A stretch of 56,194 nt of DNA, taken from Herpomyces periplanetae (lineage: Eukaryota > Ascomycota > Laboulbeniomycetes > Herpomycetales > Herpomycetaceae). Location: contig WMKJ01000088.1 in NCBI GenBank assembly GCA_009733715.1, positions 1 through 56,194 of the forward strand, given 5' to 3'. Made by a program: the position numbers and the translations under genes. Of this stretch, positions 23,669 to 32,783 are shown piece by piece (the stretch's first letter is position 1; each line of letters opens with the position of its first letter). The notes under the pieces are model-generated. The model was not told where the DNA came from. It was given only the letters and a program-made list of their open reading frames with translations, and did no database searches.

Positions 23669-24829
23669 AGTAGAATATTAACACTAACTCGAGTGTGGAT
23701 GCTCCCAAACTTACTCTGATCCACCTTTGATCAATGTTACTGCAGGAGTCCCCCCCAAGGTTCTATCGTGAAATTTAGCGGTTGATTTGAAACTGGGGTA
23801 TACATGCGTTTCAGGATTACAGGATCCCTTCGTGCTAGGCTGGCTATTCATCAGTCTGCCCGCCCGACTGGCTGGTAAGCTGGTTGGTAAAATGTATGGC
23901 TAACTGTTGGCGGGAAATTGTGTTTTACAATAAACCTTTTCAATTCGCAATCTCTCGAAATAATCGCCCCCTCCCTCCCTACCACCTGTCAAATACTTTA
24001 TTTTTGCCAGGCGAATGCCTTCACTCAATGTCCGCGTACATCTGTACACTTGTTTAACGGCTCATTTGTATGGATTACCCCCTCTCTCGTTCCCCTGATG
24101 TTACGTAAATATGCTTCGCAGGATTTCGGGTTAGATGAAACTGAAGGGGGGTTTGAGCACCGTGCTTCATTTTATACTTGACGGATCGCTATCATGATTG
24201 CGGAAGCGTTTACTTTTTATACGTCGCGTAAAGTACGCGACAGGGTCTGAATCGGGTTAGCGTGGTTGAAAGCGTAAGCACAAGCCCAGGCACAAACACA
24301 TCCGCATTCAGCGATCCCCATCCATTATTGTATACAAGTACGCACCCGTGCACGCACGACTGCGGCTACGTGGTTATGCTGAGCCAACTTGGTCACTGGG
24401 TCCCACCGCCGAAAATCTTCCCCTCTACGAATCAATCAGTTGTGTGTAAAATGAGAACCTCATCCATTGTACCTCGATACACTTTATTTCTTTATTCTAA
24501 ACGGGCTGAGAGTGACGAGAATTGTTCAAAACGTACGATCAAGCCAACCCCCATTCAGCATTTATCGGAAAATTGTGTGTACGCATCCTGATCAATTATC
24601 ATGTTGAACGTTTCGTCCCAAGTTTATCGAGGAGTACATTTTATGTTTCAGCCAATCCATCAGGCTATATGAGTAACGGGTCCCAGCGCATTGACAGCGT
24701 TTCCTTTTTATCCAACTTAATCCATCCGCGAGCCAGGTCTCAATTTATACCGTGAGACAACCTCGATTTCCACGTCACCATTTTAATCCTTACATTTGTC
24801 TCTCTTTTACGCATCATTAACTCTTCACA
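23669..24829. other. Intergenic region upstream of DUF7598 gene
   Basis: 1.16 kb with only short, unconserved frames (up to about 109 codons). The final 200 bases are pyrimidine-leaning. It should hold the 3' end of the VIM gene and the promoter of the membrane-protein gene. No repeat or structured RNA was recognised. Confidence 0.4.
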
Positions 24830-25808
24830 ATGTCTCTCGGTTTTGAACGTCTGTCTGGCCTAGGTTACATTATACTTAACGTTTTGCGCCCACTTAACAT
24901 ACTATCGTTGTGCTATATTGTTGTCGCTTCAGTAATTCTGATTGCTAAGACGATAGTTATTTCGCGCTTTTTCTTCTTTGACGCCTTTTCCCACGTTGCC
25001 CGTATTTTCTTTACGCTTTTCCTCACCTTGTCGGAGATTCCTTTTTTTTATCCTTACTACGAAAAATTTTGGCCACTGCTCGCTATTGATTATGGTTTCG
25101 AACTTTTCAGTTTGTGTATGTTTAGCTTGGGCCTCGACTTACTAGGTTGTTTGAATCGCACGTCCATGAATCATGATTCATTTGCATTAGCCTTGCCCTT
25201 CTGGCGTGCCGTACTTAGTGCTGGCATTCTAGCGCTGATTTTAAGTTCGTTGAATTTGATATGCGTAAGTGTTGCAGATTGTTTGAGTGTGAACTCATGT
25301 ATACTGATAATACTTGTTTGGCATTCATTTTTAGACCTTCATCTTTCGAGATACTTCATCGCGTTTAACAGCCCGCCAAATCCGTTCGTACGGGGCAATG
25401 GCCCGAGCAAAAGCCAATTCACGGTCTATGAAAATTAGTTTACCCGTTTACAATCAGAATGGCACCATCAGTACCAAGCATAACCGTTTTAATTCGATAT
25501 TGCATTCGGCCAAGCCTTCGACAGTATCGTCTTCATCTTCCCAACTCAAACGGTTCCGTTCCGCGTACGCAAATGAAAAGATTTTACCCGCCTCGTCGAC
25601 TCAGTATCAGTTATCGGCGAAAAGTAAACGGTGTTCGAACTCACTGTCCAGTGATACGTCGCTTCACTCACAAAATTCATCCGTATCAGATTGTTCAAGA
25701 TATTCACAGACTTCATCCCCTCGGCTTCCCGGCCCGGCAGTGATAAATGCATCTGAATCTCCCCGACATCATTGGAATTTACCCAATAATATAACCACAT
25801 GGATTTAG
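24830..25808 (+). CDS. Fungal DUF7598-type four-helix membrane protein
   Basis: Predicted 302-aa integral membrane protein of unknown function. Exon 1 (24830-25264) joins exon 2 (25335-25808) through a 70-nt intron (GTAAGT donor, TTTTAG acceptor). Four hydrophobic helices are visible: GLGYIILNVLRPLNILSLCY, a segment around VARIFFTLFLTLSEIPFF, FELFSLCMFSLGLDLLG and the VLSAGILALILSSLNLI helix. The FFFFDAFSH and SEIPFF signatures and the post-intron TFIFRD and LTARQIRSYGA segment are typical of this family. The C-terminal 120 residues are serine-rich and polar, probably cytosolic and disordered. Reading through the intron gives a false frame that stops near 25438; the downstream ATG at 25398 is internal to exon 2. 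Confidence 0.85.
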
Positions 25809-26355
25809 CGTGGGTGGGGGTGGGTTGGTGTCGGTAGAGAAGTTTAATGGTTATGATGACCCGTACGGTACATACATTCATATACACTCTTGTACATTTA
25901 TTCATGCACTTGTGCGTGTGTTCGCATTGCATGCTCTCTTGCACATATGATATCTTTGTGATTCATCTAATTTTTCCTTTTACGCTCCTACGAGTTTGCA
26001 CTGTTCGGTGAATTGATTTATTCTTGATATCTCCCTTGTTTTCCAGCCATTCTGTTGTTGGATGTGAATTCTCATCGTTTAAATGTAAAAATTTTCTTTT
26101 TTCCCCGGAATTTTCCTTCTCGGGCGGATTTCGGCCAAACGGTCCGGAGCTACGTTGTCCCTGGGGCATGCGCACGTGATTAAAGGTGGATTTTTGTCAA
26201 CGCGACGCACGAAACGCGGCAAAAATTGTTTTTTAAATCATCATTTCTCTTATCCAAGAATTATTTTAAACTTTTACTTTGTATAGTGTTCCATTCGAAA
26301 GATTTCTCAGTTTGGCTTTTTGGAATGTAGTTAGTACGATGATTAGTGACTCGTT
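25809..26355. other. Intergenic, promoter of PPR gene
   Basis: 547 bases between co-oriented genes. GCACGTGATT, with CACGTG at 26173-26178, sits about 180 bp before the next start. No coding segment is visible. Confidence 0.4.
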
Positions 26356-27882
26356 ATGCGATTAAGGGTGAAAGCTGAGAGATGTTTAGCCAAGTGGTCG
26401 TTTTTTCTACACCGACAAGTTCGACAATGCACAATCAACTATTTTTACCATCAACATTATCATTTTAGCTTACATAGAGTTGCCCTAGACTGTCGAATAA
26501 AAGAATTGACTAAACCGGAAGAGTTAAAGAAGCTTGTCAACATTTACGAGTGGGAGGATAAACCAGTTAATCTTCCAGGGTACGAACAAATAATCAATTT
26601 AAAAAGTTATCCTACCATCACGGATAATTCGTCTATAACAGAAGATGATGATGGCGATGCCAATTGGACATATAAGGATGATTCATTATCACAAGATGAG
26701 GCTTTTGCAGCATACGAGACGTTAAAAAATCAGCCTGTGTGGCGTACACAAGATAAGCAATTTATTAACCTTATCCTACACAAGCTATCCCAAGTTGATC
26801 ATGTTAATGAGGATCAAATGATTCGATACTTTACTATTCTGGATGGTATACAGGCGCGTGGAGAAGCCCTTTCAACTACGCAATGGAACAACGCAATACG
26901 ATTTGCAGTAGGTAACTCGCGAACGGCATGTCAACGTGGCCTGGAAGCTGCAATGTTTCTCTGGCGTGAAATGGAACAACAAGCTAAGGTTAAGGCTAAC
27001 GTTTGCACGTTTAACATCTTACTCGATGCTTGTGTAATTCTACAACGGGATGCCTGGATTGAACATTTACTGGGTGAAATGGCCCGTCGTAAATTACGAT
27101 TTGATCGATTTACACATCATATTCTCATAAAATTCTACGGTTTACGCTACGGCGGAGCAGCGGTTCGTGCTGCTTATGCTCGATTCGTCGAAGCTGGACA
27201 TATTGTTGCCTCGGATATTTTGAATACGGTTATTCGATCGTTAATTCGTGCTGGTGAAGGGCCTGCTGCTGAGCAAATCTTTGAGAATATGAAATGTCTA
27301 GCTCGCCTAGCCCGTCAACCTGCATCATTTCCTAGTGATCATCGTCAGTCAATGAACCTGGCTAAACGTTTGAACCGACTTGCTTTTGAACTGCGTGATG
27401 ATCCTGAACAACTACGCCAACTACAATTAACGACACCCTTGGGCGCTAATTTGAATACGTATACTGAGATTATTGAATTGAATGCTCTCACTCATGGTAA
27501 TATTGATCGTACTGTGGAACTTTTATACGAGATGCGTACAGCAGGACTTCAACCGCATGGTGCTATACTATTTCGTGTACTTCGTGGGTTTCAACGGTAC
27601 GGAGGAGCGCCGTTTACAAGTTGGACCCGAGAACGCTTGGAAGCTGTTTGGAAGGGTTATTTTTGCACAGCTATACAACACGCTGGGCAGGGAAGGTCAA
27701 CATTTGTACACGTTGGCGATGGGCTAGCGTATGCTGTTGTCGAAGCGTTTCGAGTATGTCACGATCGAGATCGTGCTATTGTAGCTTTGAACGATATTAC
27801 GCGGTACTGGAAAGTTAGTTCACGAGTTCAGTCGCATCTGCGTGAGAAGCTTAAAATGGATGAAACGAATGCACCAATCTGA
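26356..27882 (+). CDS. Mitochondrial pentatricopeptide-repeat-like protein
   Basis: 508 aa, one exon. The first 45 residues are basic, aromatic and non-acidic, suggesting a mitochondrial presequence. The body is all-helical with PPR-like units: NVCTFNILLDACVILQRDAWIEHLLGEM, FTHHILIKFYGLRYGG, VASDILNTVIRSLIRAGEGPAAEQIFENM and LNTYTEIIELNALTHG followed by TVELLYEMRTAGLQPHG carry the helix pairs and the LQP(H) turns. Such proteins bind mitochondrial RNAs for processing, stability or translation. I cannot name the ortholog. An acidic segment with TEDDDGDAN follows the presequence. AATAAA lies at 27904-27909, 22 nt after the stop. Confidence 0.75.
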   Translation: MRLRVKAERCLAKWSFFLHRQVRQCTINYFYHQHYHFSLHRVALDCRIKELTKPEELKKLVNIYEWEDKPVNLPGYEQIINLKSYPTITDNSSITEDDDGDANWTYKDDSLSQDEAFAAYETLKNQPVWRTQDKQFINLILHKLSQVDHVNEDQMIRYFTILDGIQARGEALSTTQWNNAIRFAVGNSRTACQRGLEAAMFLWREMEQQAKVKANVCTFNILLDACVILQRDAWIEHLLGEMARRKLRFDRFTHHILIKFYGLRYGGAAVRAAYARFVEAGHIVASDILNTVIRSLIRAGEGPAAEQIFENMKCLARLARQPASFPSDHRQSMNLAKRLNRLAFELRDDPEQLRQLQLTTPLGANLNTYTEIIELNALTHGNIDRTVELLYEMRTAGLQPHGAILFRVLRGFQRYGGAPFTSWTRERLEAVWKGYFCTAIQHAGQGRSTFVHVGDGLAYAVVEAFRVCHDRDRAIVALNDITRYWKVSSRVQSHLREKLKMDETNAPI

Positions 27883-27903
27883 CAAGGATGTGATGTATAG
27901 TGC

Positions 27904-27909
27904 AATAAA
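27904..27909 (+). terminator. AATAAA poly(A) signal of PPR gene
   Basis: Canonical hexamer 22 nt after the PPR stop codon and about 200 bp before the RecQ start. Confidence 0.4.
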
Positions 27910-28105
27910 GTTTGCTGTGCCGTGCTGTGCCTTACCCCGTTGTCTTGTGTACGATGACGGTAAACTTGAGACGATAGCCGTTACCTCTGCCCGTGTTAAG
28001 ATTTGATATATTCACAAGTTCAAGCTATTGAGGTTTTATTACACCTTACACCCACCCCTTTTTTTTCTTATTTGTCTATTCTGCGGCTGTTAAAAACTTT
28101 CAATC

Positions 28106-29692
28106 ATGGATCTTGAGGCTACGCTCCAAAGTGTATTCGGCAAACGGGAATTCCGTCCTCAACAACGTGAGATTATCGAAGCGGTACTGGATGGTCACGA
28201 TGTTTTCGTACAAGCCGCAACATCATTTGGAAAATCTTTATGTTTTCAACTACCTGCGGTAATACTTAATGATGGAATTACAATTGTTGTTACACCACTA
28301 GTAGCATTAATGAATGATCAAGTTACCGCGTTAAAACGAGCTGGTATAGCTGTAGCATGGATTAACGGATCAACACGTCAAATTGAACGTCGTAATATTA
28401 TGCGCGACTTACTTTCGGGACATCCAAGAATTCGATTACTCTATGTTACACCTGAATTATGTGCACAATCTCACTTTCGTCAACTATTAATACGTATCCA
28501 CGCCAAACGCGAACTATCACGACTCGCCATTGATGAAGCTCACTGCGTCAGTGAATGGGGCCACGATTTCCGACCCGCGTACGCCCAACTGAGCTGGTTC
28601 CGCCACAGTCTTTCTGCGCCACTAGTCCCTATTACGTGCGTCACCGCCACCGCCACAGCCCGTGTTCGGGACGACATCCTCCGCTGTCTTGGCATGGATC
28701 CGAACCGGGTCCGGGTTTTCTGTGGTCCCGTAATTCGGGAAAATTTACATTTTGAAGTTCGTTTTCGACGTGATGTTGATGATTCTCCCTCTTCTGCTCC
28801 CCCCCATCCTAATAATGGGTTTTCGGATCTCGTCAATTGGATTCGTCACGTAAATCATGCCAAATCATCTCTTTACTCAACTCTTTCGCCTCCTCGCTCT
28901 TCCTCTCCCGTTTGTGGTATAATCTATACTCCTACCCGTTCAATTTGTGAAAGTTTATCTCGCCGTCTTGAATCCGTTGGTATTACTGCAGTCGCTTTTC
29001 ACGCTGGTTTACCCCCCGAACAACGTACAGCTTGTGTTATTGCTTGGTCAAAGTTGGATATTTTTCCAAATAACGACACCCCTGATGCCCCCAACTCATT
29101 TCTTGTTAATCTTTATCGTCAAAAGTTTCAACGTATATCCGTTATAGTTGCCACCACAGCTTTCGGTATGGGAATTGATCGACCTGACGTTCGCTTTGTT
29201 ATTCATTGGGGTTTACCTCATTCATTTGAAAGTTTTTACCAAGAAGCCGGCCGTGCAGGTCGTGACGGTAAGGCTGCCATGTGTATACTTTGGTATGCTC
29301 GTGAAGATTTAACCCGTGCTTACGCTATGCTTAAACGCCTTACTCAATCCGATGATATTGGTCAAACTCGGTTAGCCAGTTTAAAAGCTTTAATCGATTA
29401 CTGTGAATCTGTTCATACGTGCAGACATCATGCAATACTTACTTACTTTTCTCCTCCCTCTTCTTCATCACCCCTTCCACCATGTGTATGGTCCAATCAA
29501 TCCCTCTCACGCATTCCCCACATCCTCCGTTATGTCGGTGAAATTTCCCTGGCAGATTCCTTTAATATTTCAAAACCACTTCCACCCCCTAATTCTCTCT
29601 GCTTTTGGGCTTGTGATGTGTGTAAAGAAGGTCCTCATCGTATCGCTGCACGAAAATCACTCGGCCTCGACCTCTCGTCGCAAGATTGTTAA
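28106..29692 (+). CDS. RecQ-family ATP-dependent DNA helicase
   Basis: 528 aa, one exon, a compact RecQ. Motif 0 (FRPQQREIIEAVLDG) is followed by Walker A at residues 38-46 (ATSFGKSLCFQLPA), motif Ia (TPLVALMNDQV), the DEAH box with the RecQ signature (IDEAHCVSEWGHDFRPAY, about 142), motif III (TATATARVRDDI), motif V (VATTAFGMGIDRPDVRFVIHWG) and motif VI (QEAGRAGRDGK). A zinc-binding end follows, with CESVHTCRHH and CDVC. No winged-helix RQC or HRDC domain follows. The serine-proline-rich insert around residues 225-270 is unusual. Walker A reads TSFGKS rather than TGGGKS; I recall the same form in other fungal RecQ proteins of this small type, so it should be active. It unwinds 3'-5' in recombination and repair. 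The nearest relative is probably RecQ5-like, but the subtype is unsure. Confidence 0.9.
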   Translation: MDLEATLQSVFGKREFRPQQREIIEAVLDGHDVFVQAATSFGKSLCFQLPAVILNDGITIVVTPLVALMNDQVTALKRAGIAVAWINGSTRQIERRNIMRDLLSGHPRIRLLYVTPELCAQSHFRQLLIRIHAKRELSRLAIDEAHCVSEWGHDFRPAYAQLSWFRHSLSAPLVPITCVTATATARVRDDILRCLGMDPNRVRVFCGPVIRENLHFEVRFRRDVDDSPSSAPPHPNNGFSDLVNWIRHVNHAKSSLYSTLSPPRSSSPVCGIIYTPTRSICESLSRRLESVGITAVAFHAGLPPEQRTACVIAWSKLDIFPNNDTPDAPNSFLVNLYRQKFQRISVIVATTAFGMGIDRPDVRFVIHWGLPHSFESFYQEAGRAGRDGKAAMCILWYAREDLTRAYAMLKRLTQSDDIGQTRLASLKALIDYCESVHTCRHHAILTYFSPPSSSSPLPPCVWSNQSLSRIPHILRYVGEISLADSFNISKPLPPPNSLCFWACDVCKEGPHRIAARKSLGLDLSSQDC

Positions 29693-29808
29693 TCCGCTGA
29701 TCACGTGCCCCAGCTCATCTGCTTTTGGTGGAAGAATGCGCGTATCAACGTTCAAAACACTTTTCTCATCCAAACTACGCACGATTTTGACTTTCGTGTG
29801 CATAAAAT

Positions 29809-30987
29809 ATGTCTAGTCTAGGTTTAACGTTGAGCACAGACAAAAACTCGCCTGCTACTGCTGCGGCTGAGGATAAGTTTATGCTACATTCCGCTATTCG
29901 AGAAAATCGTGGTATGTACCTAATTTGCTCCTCTATTCCCTGTCCGTCGGTTCGTTAACTTTGGTTTAGACAAGGTTGCCGAAACTCTATTAAACGTACG
30001 TCTGATTATTTTCTTGAAAGGGGTTTATATTCGTTTAATTGTTTAAACGAGCGCTTATATTCTGCCCAAACCATAACTCGTTAATACATTCGCCGCACGC
30101 TCTAGAATGATTCATCCCTCGTTAATCTGCGTGATGATGACGATCGATTACCCCAGCACTGGGCCGCTGCATACGGTGTTACACCCGTTGTTGAACAGTT
30201 GGTGATAATGCCAAAATTTGATGTTGATGCACCAGTTAGTCTTTATTCTTGGATGGGTGGATGCCAGTATAATCCATGCTTAATTAACTCCTTTTATCTG
30301 TCTAACCATTAGGATGGACTCGGCTGGACAGCTCTCATGATGGCTTGCTCTAGTAAACAAAACGCCGAAGAAATTGTTGACATACTCCTTCGTGCAGGCG
30401 CCGATCCCAGCGTCAAAAGTGAGTTCTCTCGCTGTAACATGTATACCTGTTGCAGGCCACATTCGCCCTTTAACCTAATATAAGTTCTCACATCTTACAG
30501 ATAAAAATGGTCAAGTATGTATATTATCTACTCTTACATTATTCTCCATGTTAACGGTCGTGGGCAGACAGCTCTTCATTTCGCTGCCTCAAAGAAACAA
30601 TTTGATATTGCTAAAAAGCTCATCGCACAAAGTCCTGGTTGCGCCCGTTTACGTGACCAACGTAACCAACTTCCCTTACATCGTGCTGCATCAGTAGGCT
30701 CCGCTGCAATTATTCGCTTACTATTAGATAAAGGTTCACCTATCGATGTTCAGGATACCGATGGTTTAACCGCATTACACCATTCTGTTGCTGAAGGTTG
30801 GGCAGATTGTGCCGAAGTATTGATCGAACGCGGCGCTGATCCCCTTATAAAATCCAATGATGGTTTCGTTGCCGTTGAGCTTGCTCTTGATCCACGGATA
30901 AAATCCTTCGTTGAACATTGCGCTGAACTAAATGGTGTATCATTACTTCCTGAAAAACCAGACGCCGCATTAACTACACCTTTGTAA
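29809..30987 (+). CDS. NAS6: Proteasome assembly chaperone Nas6 (gankyrin, PSMD10)
   Basis: Predicted 265-aa ankyrin protein from six exons: 29809-29911, 29970-29995, 30106-30234, 30313-30418, 30501-30514 and 30568-30987. Exons 2 and 5 are only 26 and 14 nt. The phases join exactly and restore consecutive ankyrin repeats: LHSAIREN-DKVAETLLN, a WAAAYGVTPVVEQLV unit, GWTALMMACSS with EEIVDILLRAGADPSVKNKNGQ, TALHFAASKKQFDIAKKLI, LPLHRAASVGSAAIIRLLLDKGSPID, and TALHHSVAEGWADCAEVLIERGADP. Nas6 binds the C-terminal domain of Rpt3 and regulates assembly of the 19S base. Yeast Nas6 is 228 aa; this one has extra residues at both ends. It starts only 116 bp after the RecQ stop, with a CACGTG at 29702-29707 in the gap. 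It converges with the TMF-like gene 56 bp away. Confidence 0.88.
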
Positions 30988-31043
30988 ACAGTCTCCGTTT
31001 AACAATCTAAGCTGCTTGCCTGCTTCCTATTACTACCATTACA

Positions 31044-32339
31044 TTATTCTTTAACTTGACCAGCTTGTTCCGCCAAATCTCGGCAAATGGCACGTAAATC
31101 TTGAACATCATGACTCAATTCAACCACACGCTCACTCTTTTCACCTAGCAACTCTAAAGTTGTGTCGAGCTTAGCGCGCAATTCATCAACTTGATGCTTC
31201 CAAGATTCGGATGTTTCAAGGACAGGCGGAGTTTCGACATAATTATACAATTCAGTCTGTGTAGTAGCGTCAGTTAAGTTGGCGCATATAACGTCAGTTT
31301 GGGTAGCAGCGTGTGCAACTTCACGAGCGTCATTCAACGAATTAAACTGGTCTACGGTAGCGGCAGCGGCCAGCGCGTCCAATTCATCTTCCAAGGTACG
31401 CTGGCGTTTACAAGCTTCGCGCAAACGACGGCGTAGGTCAGATTCACGTTGACGAGATTCGTCACGCTCTGCTTCAGCAGCACTAGCCCGAGCGTGTAAA
31501 GCTTCTTCAATACTTTGCCAGTTAGCCAAAGCTACGGCATGTTCATTCTGCCATCGATCGACCTGGCGTACGTGTTGTGCGAGATCGACGCGGGCGCTTA
31601 CACGCGAATCGTCTTCTGAGCGTGCACGTAAGATTTCGCGTTCACTTTCCAAGCGTGTAACATCCAGCATGGCGGTTTCAAGTGAGCGTGATAACCCGGT
31701 TATACGCTCATCACGTTCGGAGAGAGTGCGAGTTAAGTCGTCGATTCGCTGACGAGCGATTTGAAGGTCCTGGTCACTGGTATTACTATTAGTACCGCTG
31801 CTGCCGCTGCTACTTACGCCGGCTTCTACGCTACGTCGCAAGTTTGCGTTTTCACGCTCTAAGCGGGATACAGCGGCAGCACGATCGCGACGAGTACGCT
31901 CTACTTCATCTCTTAGTCGTCGGATTATGGCCAAATGCTTCATTTCCAACTTTGAAAGTTTAACACCTTCCTCCATCAATCGCTTAACATGATCCGTTGC
32001 GGGCCCGTTGGCGGGGACATCTCCAGATCCAGTCTGTGTTAGAACAAGTACATTTTCCTCCAAATGAGCAATTTTTTCCGCTAAACGAGCGATTTCACTA
32101 TGTAACTGCTCTGTAGTATCGAAATGAGCTGTTGCGGCTGTCGCCGAGACTGTCGTAGCCGTAGTTGTGGCAGTACCAGCGGAGGCGGACGCGACGCTCC
32201 CGCCGGTGCTCCCGAGTGAATTATTAGTGCCACTGTCACCGCTTTCGTCTGCCAGTATACTATCAATTTTTGATTCAAGACCGGCAACTGCTTCGGAGAA
32301 TAGAGCACCCCAGGTTGATTTGCCCTTTGTTTTTTTCAT
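31044..32339 (-). CDS. TMF1: TMF/Sgm1-type golgin coiled-coil protein
   Basis: 431 aa from the preferred start at 32339; the open frame extends in phase to an ATG at 32525, adding 62 residues. The later ATG is chosen because KSTWGALFSEAVAGLESKIDSIL matches the N-terminal amphipathic start of TMF-type golgins, while the extension is low-complexity Asp/Tyr. A Ser/Ala/Thr-rich linker follows. The centre has MEEGVKLSKLEMKHLAIIRRLRDE, the TMF DNA-binding signature, then long heptad coiled coil. The C-terminus has TLELLGEKSERVVELSHDVQDLRAI, the TMF_TATA_bd domain that binds Rab6/Ypt6. The family acts at the Golgi as a vesicle tether. It is shorter than human TMF (1093 aa) and yeast Sgm1 (707 aa). 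Confidence 0.85.
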   Translation of the reverse strand: MKKTKGKSTWGALFSEAVAGLESKIDSILADESGDSGTNNSLGSTGGSVASASAGTATTTATTVSATAATAHFDTTEQLHSEIARLAEKIAHLEENVLVLTQTGSGDVPANGPATDHVKRLMEEGVKLSKLEMKHLAIIRRLRDEVERTRRDRAAAVSRLERENANLRRSVEAGVSSSGSSGTNSNTSDQDLQIARQRIDDLTRTLSERDERITGLSRSLETAMLDVTRLESEREILRARSEDDSRVSARVDLAQHVRQVDRWQNEHAVALANWQSIEEALHARASAAEAERDESRQRESDLRRRLREACKRQRTLEDELDALAAAATVDQFNSLNDAREVAHAATQTDVICANLTDATTQTELYNYVETPPVLETSESWKHQVDELRAKLDTTLELLGEKSERVVELSHDVQDLRAICRDLAEQAGQVKE

Positions 32340-32783
32340 ATTGACGAAGTTGTAGTCGTAGTCGTAGTTGTTGTCGATGTCGTAGTAATCGTCGCTGTCG
32401 TCGCCTTTGTAGTTCACCTCCCGGTGCTGTCGCAATATGACGCGGATACTCGTATACACATTTACGCCAGCGCGGGTGCGCGCACCCGTCCACGTACGTG
32501 TATCATCGTGTAAATTGCTTCTCACAGCTATATTATTGCAACTGCGGCGGCGGCAACATTAGAGGTATACACGTGACCGAGACACGTGCGGTGTTTCAGG
32601 AACGCGCTTTTCGTCTCGTCCGGTATAAGCGCTTCAGCCCTGCGGCCTACGGGAGTGTAAAAGGAAGGAACACGTTTCAGGATTAATTTTTGTCAGGGAA
32701 GGGGTGGGAGGTGACGTTTGAGGATGTCTAGTTATGGAACGGGGAAATATTAAATTTTTGAAAATGTGTATGCTACACTAACT
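32340..32783. other. Intergenic with GAC/TAC-like microsatellite and CACGTG pair
   Basis: Between PRP5 and the TMF-like gene, both on the minus strand. Right at the TMF start (about 32341-32403) is a GTCGTA-like trinucleotide tract. Two CACGTG sites lie at 32570-32575 and 32583-32588, only 13 bp apart, about 230 bp upstream of the TMF start. Confidence 0.45.

Noticed and set aside
24262-24591. 109-codon frame between the VIM and DUF7598 genes
   Set aside because: No family features; overlapped by another unrelated frame and not needed to complete any gene.
28220-28260. RecQ Walker A reading TSFGKS instead of TGGGKS as a possible inactivating change
   Set aside because: The lysine and serine that bind ATP are present and I recall this variant in other fungal RecQ proteins, so it is a family trait.
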